Below, piece after piece: positions 24,061-35,700 of a stretch of 64,000 nt of DNA (positions are counted from its first letter, which is position 1; each line of letters starts with the position of its first letter). A program made the position numbers and the translations under genes. Location: NCBI GenBank assembly GCA_017506865.1, contig JAFCMP010000513.1:310001-374000 (forward strand), given 5' to 3'. The DNA is from Tribonema minus. Its lineage: Eukaryota; Sar; Xanthophyceae; Tribonematales; Tribonemataceae. Under the pieces are notes generated by a model. The model saw only the letters and a program-made list of their open reading frames with translations. It had not been told where the DNA came from and made no database searches.

Positions 24061-24773
24061 TTTTACCCGTGTCAGTGAGCTGTCAAGATCGATGGTCATT
24101 GCTGTTGAGTCGACTGCACCAGTCGCCACACAAGAGTAATCCATGATTATGGTTCACCTCTTACCATGCTGTTGGCTATACAACTGGCAGTGTGGTACGA
24201 ACCACTTGAAGTACACTGGTGTAATCATCATTACATATGTCATTAGGGTAGTTTCTAGTACCAGTGGCAAATGGCGAACCGCAGAGCAACAAGTACCCAA
24301 TGGTGCCAAGTGCAGGGCTTCTTCTTTCACGAAGCTGCTGCTGCACGTCTGTTCTTTCTACAGTGCCTCTGGTGATGCCTCAAATCAGAAGGACTGCAAC
24401 AAGCCTGATACAGCCAAACAGTGTCATCGACGCACTGCAGCACAGCGCTAGAACGTAGGCACCAATATATACACAGCAGACCATGGTGCAGTACACAACA
24501 CATTGGCATGCAGGCAGCAAAGCAGCACTGGACGTGAATGCAATCTCGCTCCAGGTGTCAAGGTCAACGTGCATTTACACACAAAGCTCACTGTACCCCA
24601 GCAAACAACAACGTACGCTATCGTCAACCTGCGCCCGAAACTGTGTACCACGACCACGATGAGATGCAGACGCTCAGAAGTATGCGTCAAAGAGATGGTT
24701 GAGATATGCCTGGGGACGCAGCAGCATCAGTCTTCGCCCCCACTCTCTCACTCCACACCGCAGCCGCAACCGT
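24061..24773. other. Stretch without recognisable genes
   Basis: Between the satellite array and the IFT144 fragment I see only short frames without family features. I looked for the missing C-terminal zinc ribbon of IFT144 here on the minus strand and did not find it. Confidence 0.45.
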
Positions 24774-24811
24774 AACACTAACCCTAATGGTAACCCTAAC
24801 CCTAACCCAAG
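24774..24811 (-). repeat. Telomere-like CCCTAA tract, left of IFT144 exon
   Basis: Contains ACTAACCCTAA, then TAACCCTAACCCTAACCC, directly abutting the 3' end of the IFT144 exon. On the minus strand it reads GTTAGGG immediately after the codons for MRTEHL. Confidence 0.85.
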
Positions 24812-26935
24812 GTGCTCCGTCCGCATGAACACGCTTGCATACTCGAACGCGCTCTCACGCAGGCCCGCGCGCTGGCACTCAATGACGCAGCTCGTGAGCA
24901 CGCTGACCGTGTGCGCTGGGAAGCGTAACATGGAGCATGCGACGCGCAGCAGCATGCACGCCGCGCCCTCGTGCTCGCCGCGCCGCGCAATGTGCTTGGC
25001 GAGCGTGTACGAGTGCAACAGCAGCAACGGGCGCCACAGCGCCGACGGCACACGCGCGCGCTGATCCTCCAGGCGCCGGATCACTGGGTAGAGGACGGCA
25101 TGCGTCTTGCGGCAGTTGCCAAGGTCCTGCCGCGGCGCGCGCATGAGCGATTAGGGTTACAGTTGGGGTTAGTTGCGGTTTCGTCAGGGGTTGGGGTCAG
25201 TGTTTGGTTAAGGTGAGAGACAGGGTTAGGAATAGGGCTTGGTTTGGGTTAGGGTCAGGGTCAGGGTTAGGGTTAGGCGGAGCACTGCATCCATTGTTAC
25301 TAGTAGGTGACCAAGCAAGGGCGGATTAGACAGAATGCTGCCATCCGCTGACAGTGGTCGTCATAGGTTCTGCCGTAGGTTCTGCCGCGCGCACTGGCCC
25401 GGCGCCTCGTACGCGCGTGCGTACTGCCCCAGCAGCTTGGGCAGCAGAACGGAGGAGAGAAAAGAAGGGGTGGGGCGGTGGGGGGGGGGGGTTGCTGTAA
25501 GTGAGGTTAGGAGGGGGCCATTGTTCTCGGCGGAACGTGATGCGGGAGGAGAGAGGCGGGCGGGGGGGGGGGTCGAAGGGGGAGCACTGTGTGCTCTGTG
25601 AATTGTGAATGCTTGGCTCTGAGCACCGTAGGTTGCACTCCCCATGGCAGTCAGCCCGGCGGGGAGCTGGCGCATGGAACTTTCTCAAGCTGCACAATAG
25701 GGTGCACAGAGCGATGACGCGCGACCATGATGCGGCACATGGCGCGCAGCGCGGCGGCGCTCTGCGCAGTCAGTACTGACAAGCACCGGCCCTCTGCCCA
25801 CGCTCAAGCAGGCACTACAAACGCCGACACGCCAAGCAGTGGCAAAAAGGCCCCCTATCCCATTCATGCGCAAGTAGGGCGGGGGGGTCGGCGGGGGCAC
25901 CTTCGGCGCTACCGCCGCTGCCTGCGGCATGTTGCGCGCCGCCAGGTAGACCGCGAGCGCCCTCTCAAACTGGCCGCTCGCCTCCCACAGCGCTGCGGGT
26001 TGGCGAATGTCCTCCAGTATTGCTCGCAAGCAGGCGGCAGTCCTCCGCCGCCGCCGCGCGCTCGAGGCCGTGCACTTGCGTCGCGACGGCGCATCGCACC
26101 ACAATTTGCTGAGCACTGTAAACGAAGGCAGGTATGAAGCATGCCGTAATGGCTGCGGCGCTGCGCCGCGGCGAGCCGCACAACGATGGCTGCGCACTGC
26201 GCATCACGGTCGATACGTCGTACTACTGCCGCCACGCACTCGCGGCCGCGGAGCTGCGACATTGCACGCTGCGCAGAGGTACGTGCACATCCACTGCGAG
26301 CACGCGCCTCGCTGTGCCGCTAGGAGGCCGCGCGCGCCCGCATCACGAGTATTGAGGTTCACCAACATGGTAGGTGAAAATGAAGTGTGTGTAGTCTGGC
26401 ACCGCACGCGCTGTGCAGCGTTGCCAGCCAGCGGCATCACACCGCCTCGCACTCTCCGTTGTGTGAGTGCCAAAGCATCGATGACAGTCGCGCACAGCAG
26501 GCAGGCACGCGAGGACGCGCAGCGTCCTCCGTCCTCCGCGCGCCGCAGCTTGCACCTCCGCAGCTGCGCACCATGCGCTGCAGCTCTGCGCTGACCATCT
26601 GCAGGTGTGCGCACGCATTTGACCGTCGGTGTCTATGCCCCATTATGCATGTATGTGCAGCACAGTTAAGCGGCTGCATGCGCGTGCGCCTACAGCTGCT
26701 GCGACTGCCGTCGCCTGGTCGGTTGTTCGCAGCCTCCGCAGTCGCGCCCGCTGTAGCGCCGCAGCAACAGCAGCAGCAGCAGCGGCAGCACTCACCATGC
26801 CGGCCTCGCCAAGGCGGCAGTACACGCGCGCCGCGGCCTCCACCTTGAGCACCTCCATGGCGCGGTTTGCGAGCGCCAGGAACTGCTGCCGGTCGCCCAG
26901 ACGCGCAGCCGCCGCCCACATGTCGCAGCAGCGCG
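24812..26935 (-). pseudogene. IFT144: Intraflagellar transport protein IFT144/WDR19, C-terminal half, apparently broken
   Basis: Four minus-strand blocks match IFT144 in order. Block 1 (about 26935-26796) reads LGDRQQFLALANRAMEVL, KVEAAARVYCRLGEAGM and a donor. Block 2 (about 26030-25901) reads AILEDIRQPAALWEASGQFE then RALAVYLAARNMPQ and a donor. Block 3 (about 25445-25386) reads QYARAYEAPGQCARQ with no donor. Block 4 (about 25128-24815) reads NCRKTHAVLYPVIRRLEDQ, LLLLHSYTLAKHIARRGEHE, FPAHTVSVLTSCVIECQRAG and SAFEYASVFMRTEHL. IFT144 is an IFT-A subunit for retrograde transport in flagella. Compared with the human protein as I recall it, about 240 residues are missing between blocks 3 and 4, where only some 250 bases of mostly telomere-like DNA lie. 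The segment between blocks 1 and 2 is unrecognisable, and the C-terminal zinc ribbon is absent. I infer a broken gene or a local misassembly. Confidence 0.75.
25151..25276 (+). repeat. Telomere-like TTAGGG tract, right of IFT144 exon
   Basis: Degenerate start (TTAGGGTTACAGTTGGGG), then GGGTTAGGGTCAGGG and finally TCAGGGTTAGGGTTAGGC. Together with the CCCTAA tract at 24774-24811 it brackets about 340 bp of IFT144 sequence in the orientation found at the two ends of a linear chromosome. Confidence 0.85.
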
Positions 26936-28140
26936 AGCGCGCCGCACAGCGCAGCGCGCAGCACAGCGCAGCGCGCAGCATCGCGGCGTCCGTGTCATCT
27001 GCAGCCGCCGCCGCCGCCGCGTCACCGCCGCCGCCGCGCCGCTGCCGCCGCCGCCGCCGCGCCGCCGCCACCGCCGCCGTCGCCGCCCGCGAATCATTAT
27101 GTTGGCGGCGACGAACGCGCCGCCATCGCCGCCATGAGCTGGCTCGTGCCGTCGGCGAGGTGGCTTGTGACGACGTCTGAGCGAGCTGGCTTGTGGTGAC
27201 GACTAAGCTTGCGCGCTGCAGGGCATCGCAGACGGCACCGCGGTGCGCAAGGCCTCGCACCGCCACTTGGCATCACGCCTCTACTTCGCCTGATGGACGC
27301 AGATGCACTGCAAGTGCTCGTCTGGCACCTCGTTGGCCCAGGAGTGCTGTGGCGCCGCACTTGCGCGCTCATGCCATTGTCCTCGCCTTTTTTGCGCGCC
27401 AATACACACATATGCACCCCAATGGCCATTGATGTCGCCGCCATCGCGGCAGCTGCCGCCGCCGCCGCTGCCGCTGCACGACGTGCCCTTGTGCCACTGG
27501 ATGTCACCAGTCTCAGGACTAGCCTATCAGGCGTCTAGGTGAGCACCTGTAGGCACGAGGCAAGACATCATGCTATCTCTGATTGCAAGCTATGTTTCAT
27601 GACTCAAGATTGACATGCCAGCAATGGATTCAGCAATTGCCATTGCTACAGCATCGTGTGACTCTATGAGTGCTGGACATAGCACTGCACAGAGATGGAG
27701 CACTAGTCAACCCGAAACATGCATGGCACAATGACGCAGATGGGATCATGATGCAACTCAACTTGACGGGGGCGGTCAAAGCTTCTGAGGTTTGCCGGCC
27801 ACCTGCACCAGGTGGTTCGCTCACTTGGTGCACACCTAGGTGAAACCTTGCAGCTGGGTTTGGCATCAGCAAGGTAGCAGTACAATGTTCTAGCAAGTGG
27901 CTGCTGCCCGACCAGATGGATTGAGTGCCATAGTTGGCTACAGCTTCGTGTAAACCGTTTTCACCAGATCTGGTGCAGACAATCATGAAGCGCGCACGTA
28001 GCTTACTAGCAGCATCATGGTAATTTGCTGCATCGCATTCGCAGTCCTTACCTTGCGACATGACGGACTCGGTTTCTTCGTAATTCAAGCTGGTGCATTC
28101 GACATTGCCAGTACTTGATCGCCAGTCGTTAAGAGCTGGG
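26936..28140. other. GC-rich low-complexity DNA and unassigned sequence
   Basis: 26.94-27.12 kb consists of GCC/CGC triplet runs that give poly-Ala and poly-Arg frames on both strands. The expected upstream WD40 exons of IFT144 were looked for on the minus strand and not recognised. A 183-codon minus-strand frame at 27630-28181 has no family features. Confidence 0.45.
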
Positions 28141-28930
28141 GCATTCGGGCGCCCAATGGGCCCAAATCGCCCGCCCGGCACCCGTCAGGCACCCGATAGA
28201 GCTTGTCGTTTTTCCTGATGGTGACCGCCGGCTACAAAGATCCGACACGTCAACTACCGATCATGGTCACCGTGGACGTCACCTGCTTCGAGGCACAGAC
28301 GGCGTCGCGGGCGCAGAAGACTGCTGCAGCAGCAGACCCCGAGCATTCAAGTTGCTGCCGCGACCAAGAGGCCGCCAAAACCACCCACTGTTCTGGTCAA
28401 TGACATTATGATCAGAATTGCTACAAACTCAGTTAAGGCTTGCCACTTTGGCAATCGCCGAGTCATTTGGCAGCATCGGGGAGCAGGGGCGGAACTTGAA
28501 GCTGCAGCTGGAGCCTGAGGCTGTGGCGACGGAGTATGCCAGCAGGATGTCAGTGCCCGGAGGAGCGCGCCCTAAAGCTCTTCATAATTATTTAATTTAA
28601 TTAATAAGGGCATCGCCCTGGCGCGCTTACGCTCGGCACTGTCGGCAACGCTCCACATGGCGTACTCTGGCCGTGTTATGTCGGACACACATGGCAGAAT
28701 CCAGGGGGGGGGGACATGCCGTTGGACTCCTCGGAGGACTCCGAGGACGTAAGCCCGGGGGAGGATCCCGAGATGCCATTTGGCGGCGGCGGCGTTTGAG
28801 TGGTTGACGTTGAGACACTTTCATACTGTCACACGACATGTAGATTCCGTACAGCAAGCTTCAAGTTCAACTGAAGTTAGATGCCATTCATCTGGGCTTT
28901 TTCGCGCCCTGAGCGAGAATTTTTCAACAA
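28141..28930 (+). mobile_element. Retroposon copy with the 3' end of an ORF
   Basis: The segment 28,750-28,920 shares with the 7.8 kb and 42.8 kb copies the block CCCGAGATGCCATTTGG, the run GGCGGCGGCGTTTGAG and the 3' stem-loop GGGCTTTTTCGCGCCC. The A-rich tail is replaced here. Upstream, 28,611-28,710 reads ALARLRSALSATLHMAYSGR then VMSDTHGRIQ. After a G-run the next frame reads DMPLDSSEDSEDVSPGEDPE then MPFGGGGV and TGA. This looks like the acidic C-terminus of a protein encoded by the full-length element, interrupted once at the G-run. Frames at 28,203-28,600 may be more of it. I cannot name a domain. A GGCGCC patch related to the 17.4 kb minisatellite lies at its left end. Confidence 0.5.
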
Positions 28931-29762
28931 AATTTAATATATTTTTTGAGAAGGTACTCATACAGTCCTCAGGCTGGACTTCAAGCCCACTGGCAAGCCT
29001 TGAGGACGTAACGTAGTACCCAGTCCCTGGACAAGTATCGTGGACTAAGAGTTGAAGTCTGTGTGTCTGTGTGCGGAGAGTCATAAACTTCAAGTCGCGG
29101 TCTATTAGTAATTTTTTAAAACTATTAGTTTGTTTTTTTTGTCTACAGCATTTAGAAATTGTTACAGTAGACACTGTCAGAGAGTCTCACATTGTCAAAT
29201 GGCAATGCGCGCTACTAGTAGCACGCACTGATTCAGAAACTAAGGAATTCTAGTGGCATGCCATTGGAGTACTAGTAGATACCGGTCTTGACTGCGGCAG
29301 ACTGACAGTGCAGTCCCACAGTCTGAAGTGTCGCAGAGCAGCTGTGTCGGAGTCGGAGTGCAGTGTCGGAGTGTAGTGTCGGAGACAAGCAGAGATTAGT
29401 TTTGCCACTTCAAGTCTTTTCGGATCGGGGGCATCTGATTGCCTTGAGCCCTGAGCTCTGTAGCCGTCGTCATGGCAATGAATGGTATTTTAAGGTGTGG
29501 TGTCCTCGTTCGATTCTAATCTCACCGTGACAGTGTCGGACTGGCACTGGCCGGGGCTGTTTTCCAGCTGCCCTTGCCTCGCAGGAACACGAACATGTAC
29601 AATGTCGGAAAATCTAACACGAGGCTCGTATCCTGAGAGGCTCGCATCTACCTGTGAGCACATCAACGGTTCTCCAAACCGAAGTGTTGAACCGAAACCT
29701 GCCTTTTCCTCTACTTTTCCTACTATTCCCTCCTACTCCCTCGTACGACCAGGCACGCCATC
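28931..29762. other. Upstream region of the alpha/beta-hydrolase gene
   Basis: AT-richer than its surroundings, with two TACTAGTA palindromes (29,213 and 29,270) and short CAGTGTCGGAG repeats at 29,345-29,385. No coding potential is seen. A promoter is expected here but no clear TATA or initiator stands out. Confidence 0.4.
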
Positions 29763-32700
29763 ATGTCGAAGCAGCCATCCAAAGGAGGGCCGAAGAAGCC
29801 AAACAACCCTCCACTCGACGTGCAAGTAACAGACCTCGAGCATGTGAGTGTCACGTTGGATTTGCTGACAGAGCTGCATTTATTTTGTATGATCCGAACC
29901 TTTGCAATTCATCTGCGCAACTGGCATGTGTCAGTGGCATGGACACCACCCCTGGTTGTGAACGCGAGCAATCTTTAGCACTCCACAGCGGCTTGAGGGG
30001 CGAATCAATCAGTCAGTGACCTGAGCTGGCCTGATTGGAATGTTTTTGCCAACGTGCAACGTAGTACGACTCGGACGGCCTGGCAGTGCCCGCTAAAGCA
30101 TGTAGAGTAGTCCACGATATGCAATACGATATATATGCAATGGAAAGTGCAGTGACTGTAGTCCAACTTGACGGCAACGAGATCTGGCAGTGGTTTTCAT
30201 CTTCTTGCAAATAATATGGTGCAAGTGCAAGCCTTCGCCAGGGCCAACATGCACAGCCGAGGCGAAGGGCCTCTGGCGGGCGCGGAAACAACCCGGATGC
30301 CAAAAGCGACGTTCGAGGCAATTTGATATTTTTAGTACTATTAGGCTAAGCCTTTTCTCGTATCCGACCAATTGATGTTGATATTGTGGACTGCACCACA
30401 ACAATGATTGCATTAAATTTCACAAGTCGAATGATCTACAGTTACTGTAACTTCAAGCTGCGGCCGCTGCAGCTCAGTTTAAGTGTTTTCAACTCCTCAG
30501 GCTGAAAAGGCTAGCACCACAACTATTAGTAACTGAACACAAACCATCAAAGGCACAATTTGCGAAATGAATCTGATTCATCATGTCGTAACTGAATCCA
30601 GCACTGCCGCTGCAGCCGCTGGAGCTCAAAGTTGACTCAGGAAATTCTTGAAACTCAACTTGTCAGTGAAACGCCACACCCAAGGCTTAACAAACTATCA
30701 ATGGCATGACACACTGTCAGACTGAATGTCTTAATTGAGTCAAAGTGTGATTTTACCGCTGTGACAGTCAACGGAAAGACTAACTAAAAAAAAATGATGT
30801 GCTTGATTGCCATCGCTGACTCAGATCCAGTCACTGCCATAATGTCAGGCTCAGTGACTGTCGTAATCAGTCTCAGGCTGTGACATGATGTTATACTAAT
30901 AATAGTATGTTGACGGACGGCCCGTGAGTGCCACAGTGTGTCCTTCTAGTTGGAATCAGTTTGTTGCAGCCAGTGTTGTTCATGACGTACGTACGGGGGA
31001 GTACGCAAAACTTTCAGAGTATTACCGCCTACTAGTAGTAGTAACCTTAGCATTCAATTTGGGGTTAGCTAAGGCTAGTTTCAAGTTAGTGTTAGCTTCT
31101 AGCCCTAACCCTAACCTTAGTCCTACTTATCATGTTCTCTGCCTCTCTGATGGTGCTGGGACTGTTCATTGACATGCAGACTGTGCTACTACTATGTACG
31201 GTAGCACTCCTGCATTCGCCACTCAGTCTGGCAGCCCCGGGCCTCAGGCTGTCTGCCTGCTCCGAGTCGTGTGCTGTGTTGCCGTAAACCTGTGGTAGGC
31301 CTGCTTCAAGGCTTACTTCACCTTGCCGGCAGCAGCTACACGTGTGCAGCCTGCCTCGTCTTGCTCCACCCACAGCCTCTTGCGCTTCTTGGCGGTTGTT
31401 GCCACCGCGTCTTCGACTAGACCGTGTTTGCACCTACCTACCTCATCGTCCTTGAGATAGCAGAGTATTACTCTTATGCCTCCTCCAGACTGCTGTGTGA
31501 TGTGCGCAAGATAGCCATGATAGCTGATGACCACCGAATGTGCAGTCACAGAATGTGCACTGCCGCTTGGGGCCCTTATTGTTAGCTACGCTGACAGTTA
31601 CTGTACTACACAGCTGAGCAGCCACAGCGGCCTCCTCCGTCAGCGTGACGATCCTGGCGAAAAGTGCTTGCGAAAAGTCACGATTCAAGTTGTTGCTGGT
31701 AGACCTGTTTTATTTGGCTAACCCCTAGTTGTTGAAGTTCATCTCTACTTACTTACTTCAAGACAAGGCTCACCCTAAACTCTAGCCGGTAATACCGCAC
31801 GGTAATAGATTCCGGCTGTTACCGCGTACGCATGTACGTACAAACCCAAAAGTGCCGGTATTAACAACGTGCAGCCTCAGGCTGGTTGCAGCAACTGATT
31901 GATGCTGCATGATGTGTCACAAAGTTCAGTGACACTGTGGCACTCACTGACAGTCTGTTACTAACCCACTGGCAAGGGCCTTGGGCTCATTCTGACAGGC
32001 TGTTGTGCCTCACTCTGCAAATCGTCAACGTATTTGCCTGACCATGCTCTCTGTCAGGTCGGCACTGGCATTCGCAAGATTGGTGAAAAAAACAAGGAGA
32101 GAGATGTGTTTGTGCTGGACGTCACTCAAAAGGGGATCGACATCCCAGAGTCATCCCGCAAGTGGGTGAGTGGGTCTGATGAACTGCTGACTGGAGAACT
32201 TGCTGGCGCCTACTTCAAGGACAAGACGGACATTTTCTTCCTCAGTCACGGCTGGAAGAGCCTCACTGGACCTGGATCCTGGGGCAAGTGGGATGCTGAC
32301 CAGAAGACAAACCCTCAGTCACCGCTGTGTGTAGGCGGGCAGTACGATGAGCTCGTGAAGTTCCTGCAAGCCGAAAAGCAGGTAATTTACCATCAAATTC
32401 AGATCTCATGTGGCATCGTGTCACCAGTGTTTTTTATTGCAGTGCCTGTGACAGTCAAAACTTGTGTAGGACATCCACAGTGATAGTTGCTAAAGTGGAG
32501 CCATTAGGTTTAATAATCTTAGACTTGTGAATTTAAAAACCTTTGAACCGTGAAAAGCGGTATTCTGTACTACATACTATAATGAGTATCTGGTTCAGCT
32601 GAGTTGAAAACGGGACCCACTGGCACAAGTCAAAGTGCCACAGTGTAAACACTTCAAAAGAGCTTCAGAATCTGCTCTCAATGTTTGATGGTCGGACTCC

Positions 32701-35700
32701 GGATGTAACAGCCTATAATATAGTCAGTATTAATCGCGCCTAAAAATGAATACATAAGATGTCACAGCTACAGTTACTGTAGTAAAATGACTTGTACCCC
32801 TCATGATGAGATATCCCACTGGCATATTGCACATGAACTTGATCAGTAACCTCAGGCTTCAAGTTGATTAATATTTTCAGCAATTGAGGAACTTAAGTTC
32901 AACAAGTGAGGAACTTCAACTACAGATTGCAGAAATGTGCTAAGTGTTCAGAAAGGAATCCTAATCACTTTGAACAGCGCCGCGTTCAGTGACATCATAA
33001 CCGCAAAAAATCATGATGTTGAAATGCTGCATGCAGCAAATGCTGGGCCAGGCAACCTGAAGGTACAACAAGACTTGGCCAATGTGAAGTGATTTGATGC
33101 TGGGTCCTTTGTCCCAACTCACTGACAGGTCCGACCGGAGTCCATTTCTTTTTCTTCGCATGTTTCACCTCGTAAGCTTTTAGTAGCTTCAAGTTGAATG
33201 GCGTATCCCTCCAAATGACCATACCTAACTTCATGCTGCACAACCACACTGAGTGACTATTATACTTCAAGTAATACTATGTATCCTCCTTGAAGCCCTT
33301 CTGATAGTGTAGTTTAAGTTGACGTCGCGGTCAGTGAGCGTCGTTGGCGCTCGCTTTCAGTTGCCAACTTGACAAGTCAAAAATGCGCTGTGAGCACAAG
33401 CTTGACTCATTGCAAAGCACAGGCGCTGCGTTGTGTTTGGTAGGACGATAATACATCCTGCATTTTAGAGCATTTCCGCCCCTCACTGATAAACAGATTC
33501 CGATTCGCAAGTAAATAACGCACTTGGTGATGATATTTTGCTCCAGGGTCAGGCGCAGTGCCACACTGAGTCTCTTCGAGATACCCTCAGGCTGAACAAC
33601 TTCAATGTCATTGAGTTGAAAGTGACTCGCATTCATTTCTTAGATACTCATGCAGTGAGTCACTGGCAGACAGTGTCACCCAATCTGGCAGGCACTGGCA
33701 AGTCCGGCAGACAGTGTCACCCATTGGCAATCTGGCAGGCACTGGCAGGTCTGATCTGTCAGGCACTGGCAGGTCTGGCACTGTCAGACAACACCAAGTG
33801 TTGCAGTTGCATTTACAGATTCTGTAATTCATTGCTACTAGTAGTACCAGCGACCATTGCTGCCAGTCTGAGAACCTAATTTAAAACTGTCTGACACTCG
33901 GAAGCCAACTACAAACTTGAAGTGACCTCTTACTAATAGTCGGAGTTAGTGCCACTGATGAATTCCATTGGGTCCTGGCAATGTTCACAACAGTATTCAA
34001 AATATCATAAATGATTTGGTTCGGCCTTGGACTAAGGTTTGCTTGTTCAACCGCTGCGATCCGCTCCCCAAATCTTCGAATTCAAGTTGCGGACCGATGT
34101 GGCACATGTCCTCATATTTATTGACATTGTCGTAATGATTGTCAGACAAGTCATCTATTCAAATGATAACAAATTCCAGCCTGAGGATGAGGTTGAATTG
34201 TCAGACAAGTAGTGAAGATATTCGCTACAGGCATCATGATGAATATGCATGGGCCTTCAATTTTTGATTTCACTCTTATATCATGATTTGAATTATTCAA
34301 ACACATATTTGTACCTCTGAATCACAGGAAACTCAAGGTGTAATAAATTAAATCTATCTGTCACTGTGTGATTATTCATGTGATTCAAAATTATATCATG
34401 ATGATTTATTGATGAATCAGATGCCAAGAATCTGTCCCTGCGGTATTAGATGCCAATAAGTTAAACCTGTTTCTGCGATAGTATCGTCACAGTAGTAGCA
34501 GTACACCTTACAGCTAGATGCCAATCATCTGGGCTTTTTCGCGCCCTGAGTGAGAATTAATAAAAAGTACACATTACTTTTAAAAGTTTGACAATGTGAC
34601 ATTATGTGTAGTTGCCAGTTATTGAATCAGATTTGCCACTGCTGATTTTGGACCATGTGAGCTGATTCACTCAAAAAATGAATCAGATGCCAACTTGAAC
34701 AGTTTCACTTTGTACCCGACTACTGTACTGATTCGTCAAAAACAGGGCCCCAAATTAGGAAAACGGGACCCAGCATCAAAGCACTTGCAGATTAGCAAAG
34801 TCTCAGACCTGGTTGATTGAATCCAGGGCCTGCCAGCGTTCACTGCTGAATCTCAACATGAAGTTGAGGTTAGTAGGTGAAGGGATCAGTCTTTTAAGTT
34901 GGTGAGCACTGCATGATGAGCAGCATTGAGCACTTTTCATACTTCAACTTGAAGTTGAAAGTTTCTACTTAGCCAAAGTTCAAAGTTGAGGTTAAGTTCA
35001 CGTCCACGTCCACGTTCAACATGGTACATCTCAAGAGCGTGTAAAGGAAAACTTTTGTCGGCATGATTCATAGAGTCATCAACTTGAAGTTACTTGGCAA
35101 CTGGGTGGCCCTCGAACTGCCCCCTGGGGATTACGGGCCTCGTGCACGACACGCATAATACCAAGTTGCTTTCTTCAAAATCCGGGTTGCCTGACAAATA
35201 ATTCTGCCAGTCCAACTATTACACCCAGATCATGACAGCTGAGAGCAGTCCATTTGCAGAGTGCACACCTGTGGGTCGGGTCCCATTTTGAAATTCAGGT
35301 CCCGTTTCTCTCAATAAAACAAAATTCATTGCAAACGCTGTATTATGAGCTGCGACAGTTATGCAAGGTAGCAGTTGCCCCATCTCTCAGACTGCCAGCG
35401 TGAGGGCTTTCATTGTGGATTCACCAGGTCCTGCACAATTTCAAACCGTCCTCCGAAGAGTCGCATCGATTTTGATGTTGTGCATTTGGCCAATACTTTT
35501 TTTTTGTCCTGCCACTGCCTCTGCAGCGCTCGTCAACATATAATAATAATAGTAATATCAAAAACAGACTGACAAGAGGTTCAACGCAACGCTCACCGAC
35601 AGCCCTCACCCACTGACAGGCTGACACTAACCAAGTTGCAACCCTCTACCCACTGGCAACTCCTTGCACTGCAGCCTGGCTCAAAGCCAGCCTTTGTGTG

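Noticed and set aside
26640-27510. Long Ala/Arg/Gly-rich frames on both strands
   Set aside because: Products of GCC/CGC triplet runs; all frames are open because stop codons are rare in such DNA. Only the IFT144-like part (about 26935-26796, minus) has family support.
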